DNA of 32,425 nucleotides, taken from positions 1 to 32,425 of the forward strand of contig CAJYXJ010000012.1 in assembly GCA_913778085.1 (NCBI GenBank), given 5' to 3'. Positions 1 through 8,106 of the stretch are shown one piece after another. The notes beneath the pieces are model-generated. The model had not been told where the DNA came from. It worked only from the letters and a program-made list of their open reading frames with translations, and ran no database searches. How positions within the stretch are numbered: position 1 is the stretch's first letter; each line of letters opens with the position of its first letter. A program made the translations under genes and the position numbers. Source of the DNA: an uncultured Chryseobacterium sp. (GTDB lineage Bacteria; Bacteroidota; Bacteroidia; Flavobacteriales; Weeksellaceae).

Positions 1-70
1 CCGTTTTCCCCTGATTTTGTTCAGATAAGATTTTAACAATCTGAACCTCTGTAAATTTGCTTTGTTTCAT
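1..70 (-). CDS. IS3-family transposase OrfA, N-terminal part only
   Basis: The minus strand from 70 begins ATG and encodes MKQSKFTEVQIVKILSEQNQ, then G-K-T, running off the window. This is the conserved opening of IS3-family OrfA proteins (HTH_Tnp_1 type), which carry a helix-turn-helix that binds the element ends. The protein is normally made with OrfB (DDE integrase) by programmed frameshift; OrfB would lie outside the window. The call rests on about 23 residues recognised from memory. That is short but distinctive, because the segment 'F-T-E-x-Q-I-V-K' is typical of the family. Confidence 0.78.
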   Translation of the reverse strand, partial: MKQSKFTEVQIVKILSEQNQGKT

Positions 71-126
71 CTTTCCCAAATTTAAAACTATATTTATATT
101 CGTTTCGGTTTTTGGGGAAGATTACA
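1..126 (-). mobile_element. End of an IS3-family insertion sequence, cut by the window edge
   Basis: The first ~126 bases read on the minus strand as the start of an insertion sequence. The terminus probably lies near 126-128, where the minus strand reads TGTAATCTTCCCC and begins the usual 5'-TG of IS3-family ends, about 55 bp before the transposase start. The other end is outside the window, so the inverted repeat and target duplication cannot be confirmed. The reading frame to the right has no start of its own, which fits insertion into that gene. The family assignment follows from the OrfA start; the exact boundary is inferred. Confidence 0.6.
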
Positions 127-127
127 C

Positions 128-511
128 AAGTCGTATTTTGAAGATTTAGGTAAAAAGGAGTATTTCTTAGAAGCAGGATCTTATAGTAATCTTATGGAAG
201 CCTATGAAAAAACATTAAGAGAACTTTTGGAAGAAGAACATAAAGTACCTAAAGAATATTACAATAGTCTTGATGAATATAGAAAGGTAGTGTATAAAAA
301 ATTATTCACTAATGAAGAATTTGCACATAATGATCATCGCTATGACGAAATTCATGAAGTGTTAGGTGAATATTATGTTTTTCGCATGAGATTTCACAGA
401 ATTACTTATAATTTTTATCAAATTTATTATCTCAAAATGAAATCTTTTTATGATGGTGGGGAATCTTTGTATATTAGTAAGGTATTAAATTACAAGGAAT
501 TAGGGTTTTAG
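128..511 (+). pseudogene. Gene of unknown function that lost its 5' end at the IS boundary
   Basis: The frame is open from the IS boundary to the TAG at 509-511. It has an internal ATG at 194 giving 105 residues, but about 22 codons upstream of that ATG look equally coding (KSYFEDLGKKEYFLEAGSYS), so the original start was to the left and was removed or separated by the IS. The product is acidic, aromatic-rich, has no signal peptide or membrane segment, and ends LYISKVLNYKELGF. Its last residues and its terminator resemble those of the remnant at 579-734. I do not recognise the family. Small paralogous cytosolic genes of this kind often belong to polymorphic-toxin immunity arrays, but nothing here proves that. 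A shorter functional protein from the ATG at 194 is possible. Confidence 0.5.
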
Positions 512-520
512 TATTTGAAG

Positions 521-545
521 CCGTCTCATTATTGGGACGGTTTCT
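521..545 (+). terminator. Terminator hairpin after the truncated gene
   Basis: CCGTCTC at 521-527 pairs with GGGACGG at 534-540 (one T-G wobble) around a 6-nt loop, followed by a short T-rich run. It starts 10 bases after the stop codon of the truncated gene. Confidence 0.6.
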
Positions 546-578
546 TATAATTAAAAGATAATCTGTAATTTGACATAA

Positions 579-734
579 TTTAAAGACACAATAGAAAAGA
601 ATGGGATAGTTGTTGGAAATATTTCAGAAGCTGAAATTATAGAGGCTGTAAAACAAATTACACCCTATGGATGGGTAAAAGGGAAACCTTTATACATAAG
701 TACCGCAATTCCGTTTGAAGAATTAGGATTTTAA
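579..734 (+). pseudogene. Remnant of a second, related gene (C-terminal ~50 codons)
   Basis: An open frame without any usable start codon runs from a stop at 576-578 to TAA at 732-734. It encodes a sensible protein segment (D-T-I-E-K-N-G-I-V-V-G-N-I-S-E-A, later KPLYISTAIPFEELGF). The end matches the preceding gene in spirit (LYIS, then ELGF at the stop), and the DNA around the stop and terminator is close to that at 493-527. I read it as the leftover 3' end of a neighbouring paralogue whose upstream part was deleted. Function unknown. Confidence 0.5.
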
Positions 735-742
735 TATTAAGC

Positions 743-766
743 CGTCTCAGAATGAGACGACTCTTT
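743..766 (+). terminator. Hairpin after the second gene remnant
   Basis: CGTCTCA (743-749) and TGAGACG (753-759) form a perfect 7-bp stem with a 3-nt loop, followed by a weak T-rich stretch. It occupies the same place relative to its stop codon as the hairpin at 521-540. From here to about 960 I see no gene or further structure. Confidence 0.5.
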
Positions 767-961
767 AATGCATTGATGAACTAAATAAATGTATTACATC
801 AACAAAATCAATAGATTATATGGATGTCTTTTTGATTGAAGCGAGCCTATGTGTAATCTAATCTGTAAATAGACAAAACGATAAAACGGATAATTCTCCC
901 ATTTACATAAAAGCGATTCTTTAAAACTCTCCAAAGCCTGATGATATCTCATAAAACTGAC

Positions 962-1020
962 ATTGTTATAATTTGTAACAATAAAAATACAAATTTTGTT
1001 CAAAAACGTAACTAATTTTG
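962..1020 (+). promoter_or_regulatory. dinB promoter region with a perfect inverted repeat
   Basis: The element TAATTTTG at 1013-1020 fits the Bacteroidetes -7 consensus TAnnTTTG. A TTG at 996-998 is only 14 bases away, so a good -33 element is missing. Upstream lies ATTGTTA (962-968), 7 bases, then TAACAAT (976-982), a perfect inverted repeat centred at 972, and a smaller palindrome ACAAATTTTGT follows near 989-999. A repressor site controlling the mutagenesis cassette is a reasonable inference, but the binding protein is not in the window. Transcription would begin near 1025, at the GTG itself. Confidence 0.5.
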
Positions 1021-1024
1021 TCGG

Positions 1025-2185
1025 GTGGACCGAGCGATTGTACATATGGACTTGGATGCGTTTTTTGTATCCTGTGAGAGGCTCAATAACTCTCAGCTTG
1101 ACGGTATTCCCCTTATTATCGGAGGAGGCGACCGTGGAGTAGTGGCATCGTGCTCCTATGAAGCGCGGAAATTCGGGATACGTTCCGCCATGCCGATTCG
1201 GATGGCATTAAGGCTGTGTCCTGACGCAAAGATCATCAAAGGCGACTATGAACTGTACTCAAATTTATCCCACACCGTAACGGATATTATTCAGCAAAGG
1301 GTTCCGGTTCTGGAAAAAGCAAGTATTGATGAATTTTATCTGGATCTCTCCGGGATGGATAAATTTTTCGGCTGCTATCAGTGGACCCAGGAAATCGTAG
1401 CGGCTGTGAAAAAAGAAACCGGACTGCCCATCAGTTTTGCTTTATCCGCTAACAAGACCGTTTCCAAGATCGGAACCGGGGAAGCCAAACCGGCCGGGAA
1501 AATGGAAATCAAAAACCCTGAAATCAGGCCTTTTCTAAACCCTCTTTCCATCAGGAAGATTCCAATGGTGGGAGATAAAACTTTTCAGCTCTTATCACGG
1601 GTAGGAATCCGTACCATTCAGACACTGTCTGAAATGCCTGTTCTTGTTCTGCAGCAGATGATCGGGGTCAATGGAAAAGAACTATGGAGGAAAGCCAATG
1701 GCATCGACGAAAATCCGGTAATCCCGTATTCCGAGCGTAAATCCATTTCTACGGAAAAAACCTTTTCAACAGACACCATTGATATCCCGGAATTAAAAAG
1801 AATCCTCAACGGAATGTCGGAAAAGCTGGCTTACCAGCTCAGGCAGGAAAAATGGCTGACCTCGACCGTGGTTGTTAAGATCCGCTATGCCAATTTCGAC
1901 ACCGAAACCAAGCAGAGCCGTGTAGCCTACACTTCGGCAGACCATACCTTATCCAGAGTGGCCCTGGAACTTTTCAGCCGGTTATATACCCGCAGGATGA
2001 GGATCCGCCTGATCGGTCTCCGCTTTACCGACCTGGTCCACGGAAACCACCAGATGAACCTCTTTGAAGATACCGAAGAACAGATGAATTTATACCAGAC
2101 CATGGATTACCTTAAAAACCGTTTCGGAGCGGATGCTGTCGGCAGGGCTTCGGGATTCGATTTAGAAAATAAAACAATACTTTAA
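1025..2185 (+). CDS. dinB: DNA polymerase IV (Y-family translesion polymerase)
   Basis: A 386-residue Y-family polymerase that copies past damaged template bases with low fidelity. The catalytic metal-binding motif MDLDAFFVSCE is at residues 8-18, and the second acidic cluster KASIDEFYLDLS follows around residues 99-110. A fingers segment with S-C-S-Y-E-A-R-K is also present. The palm and thumb are followed by the little-finger domain, and the length is normal for the family. The GTG start is preferred over the ATG at 1046 because family members begin with a few residues before M-D-L-D. The dnaE-like gene starts 10 bases after the stop, so the two are almost surely one operon. An inverted repeat upstream suggests damage-linked repression, as is usual for such cassettes. 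No LexA or ImuA gene is adjacent on the side visible here. Confidence 0.93.
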   Translation: MDRAIVHMDLDAFFVSCERLNNSQLDGIPLIIGGGDRGVVASCSYEARKFGIRSAMPIRMALRLCPDAKIIKGDYELYSNLSHTVTDIIQQRVPVLEKASIDEFYLDLSGMDKFFGCYQWTQEIVAAVKKETGLPISFALSANKTVSKIGTGEAKPAGKMEIKNPEIRPFLNPLSIRKIPMVGDKTFQLLSRVGIRTIQTLSEMPVLVLQQMIGVNGKELWRKANGIDENPVIPYSERKSISTEKTFSTDTIDIPELKRILNGMSEKLAYQLRQEKWLTSTVVVKIRYANFDTETKQSRVAYTSADHTLSRVALELFSRLYTRRMRIRLIGLRFTDLVHGNHQMNLFEDTEEQMNLYQTMDYLKNRFGADAVGRASGFDLENKTIL

Positions 2186-2195
2186 TCTTTTTGCT

Positions 2196-5100
2196 ATGTA
2201 CCTCAATTGCCATTCCTTCCACAGCCTTCGTTACGGCACTTTGTCCGTAGAAGAACTCGTACAGAAAGCCCAAGCTTTGGGTATTAAAACATTGGCGCTT
2301 ACCGATATCAATACCGTTACCGCCATTTATGATTTTAAAAAACAGTGTGATGAGGCAGGAATCAAACCTATTGCCGGAATGGAGATCAGGAAAGGAAACC
2401 GGCTCCTGTATATCGCCATTGCCCGTGAATTTTCCGGAATGGGCGAAATAAACCGGATGATAACGGCTTATAACTGCGACGGTGCAGAACTTTCGGAAAC
2501 AGCACCTGCTTTTGAAAACGTATCCGTAATTTATCCGCTGCAGAATATTCCGAAACAACTTAAAGACCATGAATACATAGGCATCCGGGAAGAAGAACTG
2601 AACTTGCTGGTACGTCCTGAACTGAAAAAGCTTATGGACCGGATGGTAATTCTTCAGCCCGTAACTTTCACTTCCCAGAAAGAATACAATCTTCACATGA
2701 TACTGAGAGCGATTGATAACAATACTTTGTTGTCCAAACTTTCCGAACATGACATTTGCCGCAAATCCGAATATTTTAAATCCGAAAGAGAAATTGCCGA
2801 AGACTTTCAGTTTTACCCTGAAATCATGGAAAACACCCAAAAGCTCCTCGACACGTGCAGCTTTGAGTTTGATTTTAAAAAAGTCCGTAACAAGCAGCAT
2901 TACACCAGATCAAAAGCTTCTGACCTGAAAATGCTGACCAAGCTGGCCTATCTTGGACTTGAGAAAAGGTATGGAGCCGATCATGCGGAAGCCAGGCAAA
3001 GAGTAGAAAGGGAACTGGAAATCATTAATAAGCGTAATTTCTGCTCTTATTTCCTGATCACCTGGGATATTGTCCGGTACAGCAACCGCATGGGACTGAT
3101 GCATGTGGGAAGAGGAAGCGGTGCGAATTCCATTGTAAGTTATTGCCTGGGGATTACCGACATCTGTCCGCTTGAGCTTGATCTCTATTTTGAACGCTTT
3201 CTGAACCTGAACCGGGATTCACCCCCGGATTTCGATATCGACTGGAGCTGGCAGAACCGGGATACGATTCTGGAATATATTTTTAAAAGATACGGGAAAG
3301 AGCATGTCGCCTTCTGCGGGACCAATGTTCAGTTTAAATACAAATCGATTTTCCGGGAAGTCGGGAAGGTTTTCGGGCTTCCGAAAGAAGAGCTCGACAG
3401 CCTGGCCAATGATCCTCTTGAAAAACATGATGTGAATTCCATTGTAAAGCATGTTCACCGGTATGGTGCTTTAATGGAGAAATTCCCGAACCAGCGCAGC
3501 ATGCACGCCTGCGGAATCCTGATCTCCGAAGAACCGATTACCAATTTTACCGCGCTGGAAATGCCGCCTAAAGGTTTCCCGATCGCGCAGTTCGATATGG
3601 ATACGGCGGAAGACATGAAGCTTGAAAAGTTAGACATCCTTTCCCAGCGCGGGTTGGGGACGATCAACGATACGGTGGCACTCATTAAGAAAACCAGGGG
3701 AATCGATATTGATATCCGTGATACAAGTATTTCCAAAGATGAATCAAAATGCAATGAGTACTTAGCCATAGGGAAAACCATCGGCTGCTTTTATATCGAA
3801 TCTCCGGCGATGCGCGGGTTGTTGAGAAGATTAAAATGCGATAATTACAGGATCCTGGTTGCTGCGTCTTCCATTATCCGGCCCGGTGTGGCCCAAAGCG
3901 GAATGATGCGGGAGTATATTTTCAGGCATAACTATCCCGATCAGTTTGAATACTTCCATCCGGTATTCGAGGAAAACCTGAAAGAAACGTACGGAATTAT
4001 GGTTTACCAGGAAGATGTGATCAAAATTGCCCAGTATTTCGGGGGCGTTTCCCTGGCTGATGCAGATACCCTCCGCAGGGCGATGAGCGGAAAAGGGCGG
4101 TCGATTGAGAAGCTGCAGGAAGTAAAGGCTAATTTTTTTGAAAAATGTTTGAAAAAAGGCCATTCCGAAGCCCTTACCATTGAAGCCTTTCGCCAGATCG
4201 AGTCTTTTGCCGGCTATTCCTTTTGTAAAGCGCACTCGGCTTCCTATGCGGTGGAAAGCTATCAGAGCCTGTACCTGAAGGTGTATTATCCCCTGGAATT
4301 CATGGTTTCGGTAATCAATAACCAAGGCGGGTTTTACCGTACCGAAGTCTATATCCATGAAGCGAAAATGTCCGGCGGGAATATTCAACTTCCCTGTATA
4401 AATTCAAGTGACATAAAGACTACACTGAAAGGGAGTGATATTTATCTAGGATTTGGCCTGCTGGAGGGGCTTGAGACAAAAATGGTCCATAAAATTACAG
4501 AAGAACGGGAAATAAACGGAGATTATACTTCGTTGGAAGATTTCATCAGGCGTATTCCTGCCGGGGTGGAAACCGTGCAAACGTTGATTTTCATCGGGGC
4601 CTTCCGGTTCACCGGTAAGCAAAAGAATGAGCTGCTGTTGGAAGCCCGGATGCTGCTGGCTAATTTCAAACCTGAAAACCGTGGAATGATGCTGATTGAA
4701 GAGCCTATGCAGCCATTCCGGCTCCCGGAACTGAAAAGGGAACGTTTTGAAGATGCTTTTGATGAAATCGAGATCATCGGTTTTCCGGTTTCCTGTACAC
4801 CGTTCGATCTATTGCAGACCAAATACCGGGGATCGGTGTTGGTAGCGGATTTGCCAAGATTCCACAAACAACAGGTGAAGATGCTGGCTTATCTCATCTC
4901 AAGAAAACATGTGCCAACAAAAAAAGGAGCGATGTATTTCGGGACATGGATCGATGCGAACGGAGAATATTTTGATACGGCCCATTTCCCGGACAGCCTG
5001 AAGGAATACGATTTCCAGGGCGGGGGCTGTTACCTGCTGCTCGGAACGGTGGAAATTGATTATCATTTCCCGACTGTTACCGTGCACAAAATGGCAAAAA

Positions 5101-5261
5101 TGCAGATGATTGCCGACCCGCGGTATTCTTCCGACCAGGAAAAAAATTACCAGGTGCATCACAAGCTCCGGGAAGATGTCAGCATGACCTCACGAAAACC
5201 ATATCCACAGGCGCATGAAATCGGGCTTCCGAGACAAAGAATCAATAATGGAATGAGATAA
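2196..5261 (+). CDS. DnaE-type DNA polymerase III alpha subunit, error-prone (DnaE2/ImuC-like) class
   Basis: A 1021-residue C-family polymerase, clearly shorter than the replicative DnaE of Bacteroidetes. Order of parts: PHP domain from residue 1; palm with GRGSGANSIVSYCLGITD and the catalytic acidic motif P-P-D-F-D-I-D-W; fingers with YQEDVIKIAQYFGG; the GYSFCKAHSASYAVESYQ block; helix-hairpin-helix region; and an OB-type segment near the C terminus. The PHP metal motif that normally reads H-x-H is N4-C5-H6 here, so PHP nuclease or metal binding is probably weakened, as in other error-prone relatives. No clear extra C-terminal tau-binding region is visible. Directly behind dinB, it would extend damaged templates together with Pol IV. 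I am sure of the family; the error-prone role is inferred from length and context. Confidence 0.9.
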   Translation: MYLNCHSFHSLRYGTLSVEELVQKAQALGIKTLALTDINTVTAIYDFKKQCDEAGIKPIAGMEIRKGNRLLYIAIAREFSGMGEINRMITAYNCDGAELSETAPAFENVSVIYPLQNIPKQLKDHEYIGIREEELNLLVRPELKKLMDRMVILQPVTFTSQKEYNLHMILRAIDNNTLLSKLSEHDICRKSEYFKSEREIAEDFQFYPEIMENTQKLLDTCSFEFDFKKVRNKQHYTRSKASDLKMLTKLAYLGLEKRYGADHAEARQRVERELEIINKRNFCSYFLITWDIVRYSNRMGLMHVGRGSGANSIVSYCLGITDICPLELDLYFERFLNLNRDSPPDFDIDWSWQNRDTILEYIFKRYGKEHVAFCGTNVQFKYKSIFREVGKVFGLPKEELDSLANDPLEKHDVNSIVKHVHRYGALMEKFPNQRSMHACGILISEEPITNFTALEMPPKGFPIAQFDMDTAEDMKLEKLDILSQRGLGTINDTVALIKKTRGIDIDIRDTSISKDESKCNEYLAIGKTIGCFYIESPAMRGLLRRLKCDNYRILVAASSIIRPGVAQSGMMREYIFRHNYPDQFEYFHPVFEENLKETYGIMVYQEDVIKIAQYFGGVSLADADTLRRAMSGKGRSIEKLQEVKANFFEKCLKKGHSEALTIEAFRQIESFAGYSFCKAHSASYAVESYQSLYLKVYYPLEFMVSVINNQGGFYRTEVYIHEAKMSGGNIQLPCINSSDIKTTLKGSDIYLGFGLLEGLETKMVHKITEEREINGDYTSLEDFIRRIPAGVETVQTLIFIGAFRFTGKQKNELLLEARMLLANFKPENRGMMLIEEPMQPFRLPELKRERFEDAFDEIEIIGFPVSCTPFDLLQTKYRGSVLVADLPRFHKQQVKMLAYLISRKHVPTKKGAMYFGTWIDANGEYFDTAHFPDSLKEYDFQGGGCYLLLGTVEIDYHFPTVTVHKMAKMQMIADPRYSSDQEKNYQVHHKLREDVSMTSRKPYPQAHEIGLPRQRINNGMR

Positions 5262-5282
5262 AGTTTTATCGTAAAATAGGTC

Positions 5283-5346
5283 AACTTCCCCTCCAGACCG
5301 GAGGGGTGGCGAAAATCCAAAGAATTTTTGACGGGGTGGTTTTGTG
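5283..5346. repeat. Dispersed flavobacterial repeat with CCCCTCC hairpin
   Basis: CCCCTCC (5288-5294) and GGAGGGG (5300-5306) form a perfect stem, followed by GGTGGCGAAAATCC, then AATTTTTGACGGGGTGG. I recall this arrangement as a common intergenic repeat of Chryseobacterium and relatives. It sits 20 bases after dnaE and may also terminate that transcript, though no T tract follows the stem. The rest of the 5262-5580 gap is AT-rich, and I see no gene in it. Confidence 0.5.
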
Positions 5347-5580
5347 TTTTGTATGCAAAATAGGCTCATCCGGAATGATCTTGAAGATTATTTGGACCCT
5401 GTTTAAATTTAGCCTTTATTTTTAACCATAAAGCTTAAAGTTTTTTTACTTCAGAAAATTAAGAGAAATGACGGAAAGTCTCCTGAATTAAATCTAAATA
5501 AGCTCTTAACATAAAAAGTCATATTAAATCCTTTAAGACAGCAGATTTTAAATTCCTCTTGATTATGGCGAGAAACAAAA

Positions 5581-6723
5581 TCAATTGTTTCCGCTAAAAA
5601 AATTCACCGTTTCATTCACCAGGAATTTCACCTGATCCGGCCTGCCCCGGTCGGTTTTCGGGAGATTGTTGTAGCTTCCGGTTCTTACAATGACCATATT
5701 GTATTCAGGAACCATAATAATATACTGTCCCTGTAGGCCAAGGAAATAATAATGTTTAATCGGGTTGTCGTTATTGATCCAGAAGCCCATTCCGTAAATT
5801 TCTTCCGAGTGTTTTGTCGGAGTTTTCATCAGGTCCATGAAATCGGAGTTCAGAATCTGTTTGCCATTAACTTTTCCATTATTCAGGAACAATTGTCCCA
5901 GCTTGGCAAAATCCCGGGCATTGGAATGGATGCAGCAATAGGTTTTTTCCATTCCGCTCTCGTCGGTGCTCCAGGTGGCGTTCTGCTCCATGCCCATCGG
6001 GATCCAGAATTTCTCGGAAAGGTAGCTGGCCAGCGACTGTCCGACCGCTTTCCTTACGGCAAACCCCAAGAGCTGCGTAGATCCGCTCTGGTATTCAAAC
6101 TTTTCGCCCGGATTTTGTTTAAATTTTCTGGAAAATGTTGCTTTCATCAGGCTTCTTCCGTAATAGGCTCTGGCATTGGGCAGGAAAGGGTTCTTATAGT
6201 CCTCGTTCCAGTCAAGGCCGGATTCCATTTGCGCTAAATGTTTCAGGGTTAGGCTTTCCCCAAACCCTTTATTTTTAAATTCTTCAACATAATCCGAAAA
6301 CCGATCGTCGATGCTTTTGATCTTTCCTTCTTCCAGGGCTTTTCCCAACAGCATCACCGTTACGGCTTTTGCCATAGAAAAAGAATTGGTCGCGGATAAT
6401 GCATGGTAGCCTTTCCAGTACTGCTCATGAAGTAATTTTCCGTCTTTAATCACGATAAAAGACGCAGTATCCGTATGGGTAAGATCATCGGCTATATTTT
6501 GTGGAAGGTCTTTTTTATTATATTCCGGAGATTTTTCCCAAAGTACCGGAGATTCCGTAGCGATGAGGTTGGCAGAGAAAAATTTACCGTCGTCGATATT
6601 GGCGCTCATCTTTCCCCTCAGATAGGTTTTTGAAATTCCGTTGAAAAGATAGCCGTAGCCTAAAATATAAAAAAGAGCCAGGGCCATGATGATGAATGCG
6701 GTAAGATAAATAAGAGTGGTCAT
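5581..6723 (-). CDS. Membrane-anchored serine hydrolase of the beta-lactamase/PBP family
   Basis: A 380-residue protein of the Beta-lactamase family (PF00144; class C beta-lactamase, esterase and D-alanyl peptidase relatives). A hydrophobic helix at residues 4-28 anchors it in the inner membrane, with the rest facing the periplasm. The nucleophile motif S-x-x-K is S116-M-A-K119, the second motif Y-x-S/N is Y211-Q-S213, and a GLQGQY segment near the C terminus stands where the K/H-x-G motif is expected. Real substrates of these proteins are rarely known: resistance, peptidoglycan trimming and ester hydrolysis are all possible. It is divergent from the M48 peptidase, with 84 bases between the two starts, and has no partner on its own strand. 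Confidence 0.8.
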   Translation of the reverse strand: MTTLIYLTAFIIMALALFYILGYGYLFNGISKTYLRGKMSANIDDGKFFSANLIATESPVLWEKSPEYNKKDLPQNIADDLTHTDTASFIVIKDGKLLHEQYWKGYHALSATNSFSMAKAVTVMLLGKALEEGKIKSIDDRFSDYVEEFKNKGFGESLTLKHLAQMESGLDWNEDYKNPFLPNARAYYGRSLMKATFSRKFKQNPGEKFEYQSGSTQLLGFAVRKAVGQSLASYLSEKFWIPMGMEQNATWSTDESGMEKTYCCIHSNARDFAKLGQLFLNNGKVNGKQILNSDFMDLMKTPTKHSEEIYGMGFWINNDNPIKHYYFLGLQGQYIIMVPEYNMVIVRTGSYNNLPKTDRGRPDQVKFLVNETVNFFSGNN

Positions 6724-6739
6724 AATAATCGGTCTTCAA

Positions 6740-6747
6740 CAAATTTA
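6740..6747 (-). promoter_or_regulatory. -7 element for the serine hydrolase
   Basis: The minus strand reads TAAATTTG, matching TAnnTTTG, 16 bases before the start codon. No TTG lies at the proper -33 distance, so the call is moderate. Confidence 0.4.
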
Positions 6748-6755
6748 AAATAAAT

Positions 6756-6787
6756 TTGAAAACATGAAACGAAATGATTTACTTTTG
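6756..6787 (+). promoter_or_regulatory. Bacteroidetes promoter for the M48 peptidase
   Basis: TTG at 6756-6758, then 21 bases, then TACTTTTG at 6780-6787 is a full match to the flavobacterial TTG-N17-23-TAnnTTTG promoter. Transcription would start near 6792, leaving a leader of about 15 bases before the ATG at 6808. This also argues against a GTG start at 6787. Confidence 0.65.
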
Positions 6788-6807
6788 TGATTATTGATCT
6801 GAAAACG

Positions 6808-8106
6808 ATGAAAAAACTGATTGCCATGCTGCTTTTATATTGCTGCAGTATAGTTTCCGGACAGGTATACAAACCCATAGACACTGCTGATGATGCACAA
6901 CGGAAAGCCTTCCTTGCCGGCTTTTCCCAAAACACAGAAAATATCGGGAAAAAAAGCAGATCTGATTATCCAGGGAATAAGGGAAGCGAATTATCTAAAA
7001 TTTATAAAGAATTCGGAAAAGAGTTTGAAAAAAAAGTAAAGGAAAAAGACTTCGTCTTCAATTCCGTATTTGATGCCAAGGTAAAAAGCCTGATCGAGCG
7101 TCTCCGGAAAAATAACCCTCAGATTCCGCAGCAGCTGAAGATCCTTATCGCGAAAGACAATACGCCGAATGCCTATTGTTTTGCCGACGGTACTTTTGTC
7201 ATCAATATGGGGCTTTTCAACTGGCTGAATAACGATGATCAGCTGGCCGCCGTTATTTCCCACGAGCTGGGGCACAAAATTTCGGAACATACCCTGAAGG
7301 ATTTCCTGAAAATGATCGATCAGGACCAGATGGACCGCCTGGTGATCCAGAATATCAAATCTACCAAAGAAAACCGTAACCAGAAGGCGTTCGATGTTCT
7401 GAAAAACCGGATTTACCGGAAAGGTGCCGAAAACAGAAAGCAGGAAATGCAGGCCGATTCTTTAGGCTATGTTGTTTTCAGGAACAGTGATTTTAAGAAA
7501 ACGGAATTTATCAACACTTTAAAAAGACTGGAAGACTTTGATACCATTTCGCCAAGAGCGCTGAAGGTAGAAACATATAAAAAGTATTTTAACCTTCCGA
7601 ATCAGGAGTTTAAGGACAAGTGGCTGAAAAAGGAAGATTTTTCCCTCTACAACTACAGTCATTTTAAGGAAAAGCTGAATAAGGATTCCCTAAAATCCCA
7701 TCCTGAGATTACTTTAAGAATCAACCAGCTTAAAAAGCTTTTTCCCGAACTTAAAACAGAGACGGCAGACGAAAAACCTTCGGAGTCTTATACGCTCCTG
7801 GAAAAAACGGCGCGGATGGAGACCCTGCCGAACTTTTACCATTCGGAGGATTACGGGGTCGGCGTTTATGCAAGCCTTCAGTTTCTGCAGGACGGTGAAG
7901 AGGAAAAATATTATAAAAGCTGGCTCGGAAAATGTTTTGCCAAAATCTACGAAGCACGGAAAAATTATAACCTAAACCGGTATCTGGACAGGGTAGATCC
8001 CAAAAACCAAAGCGAAAGCTATCAGCAGTTCCTGAATTTCATGTGGAACCTGAGCCTGGACGAAATAAAGAATATTGCAGACTACTACCGGAAAACAGAA
8101 TCCTGA
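6808..8106 (+). CDS. Exported M48-family zinc metallopeptidase
   Basis: A 432-residue protein. MKKLIAMLLLYCCSIVSGQ is a Sec signal peptide, probably cut before Q19, so the enzyme acts in the periplasm. The zinc-binding motif H-E-x-x-H is H152-E153-L-G-H156, and the third ligand is E213 in E-M-Q-A-D, exactly the M48 pattern. About 200 residues follow the catalytic part without a repeat or domain that I can name. Secreted M48 proteins of this size are thought to act in envelope protein quality control, like BepA or LoiP, but the substrate here is unknown. A longer frame begins at a GTG at 6787, but that codon lies inside the promoter, so the ATG at 6808 is used. The stop codon lies inside its own terminator. 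Confidence 0.86.
   Translation: MKKLIAMLLLYCCSIVSGQVYKPIDTADDAQRKAFLAGFSQNTENIGKKSRSDYPGNKGSELSKIYKEFGKEFEKKVKEKDFVFNSVFDAKVKSLIERLRKNNPQIPQQLKILIAKDNTPNAYCFADGTFVINMGLFNWLNNDDQLAAVISHELGHKISEHTLKDFLKMIDQDQMDRLVIQNIKSTKENRNQKAFDVLKNRIYRKGAENRKQEMQADSLGYVVFRNSDFKKTEFINTLKRLEDFDTISPRALKVETYKKYFNLPNQEFKDKWLKKEDFSLYNYSHFKEKLNKDSLKSHPEITLRINQLKKLFPELKTETADEKPSESYTLLEKTARMETLPNFYHSEDYGVGVYASLQFLQDGEEEKYYKSWLGKCFAKIYEARKNYNLNRYLDRVDPKNQSESYQQFLNFMWNLSLDEIKNIADYYRKTES

Noticed and set aside
794-1045. Open frame of 83 codons on the minus strand before dinB
   Set aside because: It overlaps the dinB promoter and start, contains the operator palindrome, and shows no domain or signal. Accidental frame in AT-rich DNA.
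3831-4388. Long antisense frames inside dnaE and other genes
   Set aside because: They lie fully inside well-supported genes on the other strand and show no recognisable protein. Shadows of the real frames.
5262-5580. tRNA or small RNA in the gap after dnaE
   Set aside because: No cloverleaf or anticodon arm could be drawn; the only strong stem belongs to a dispersed repeat.
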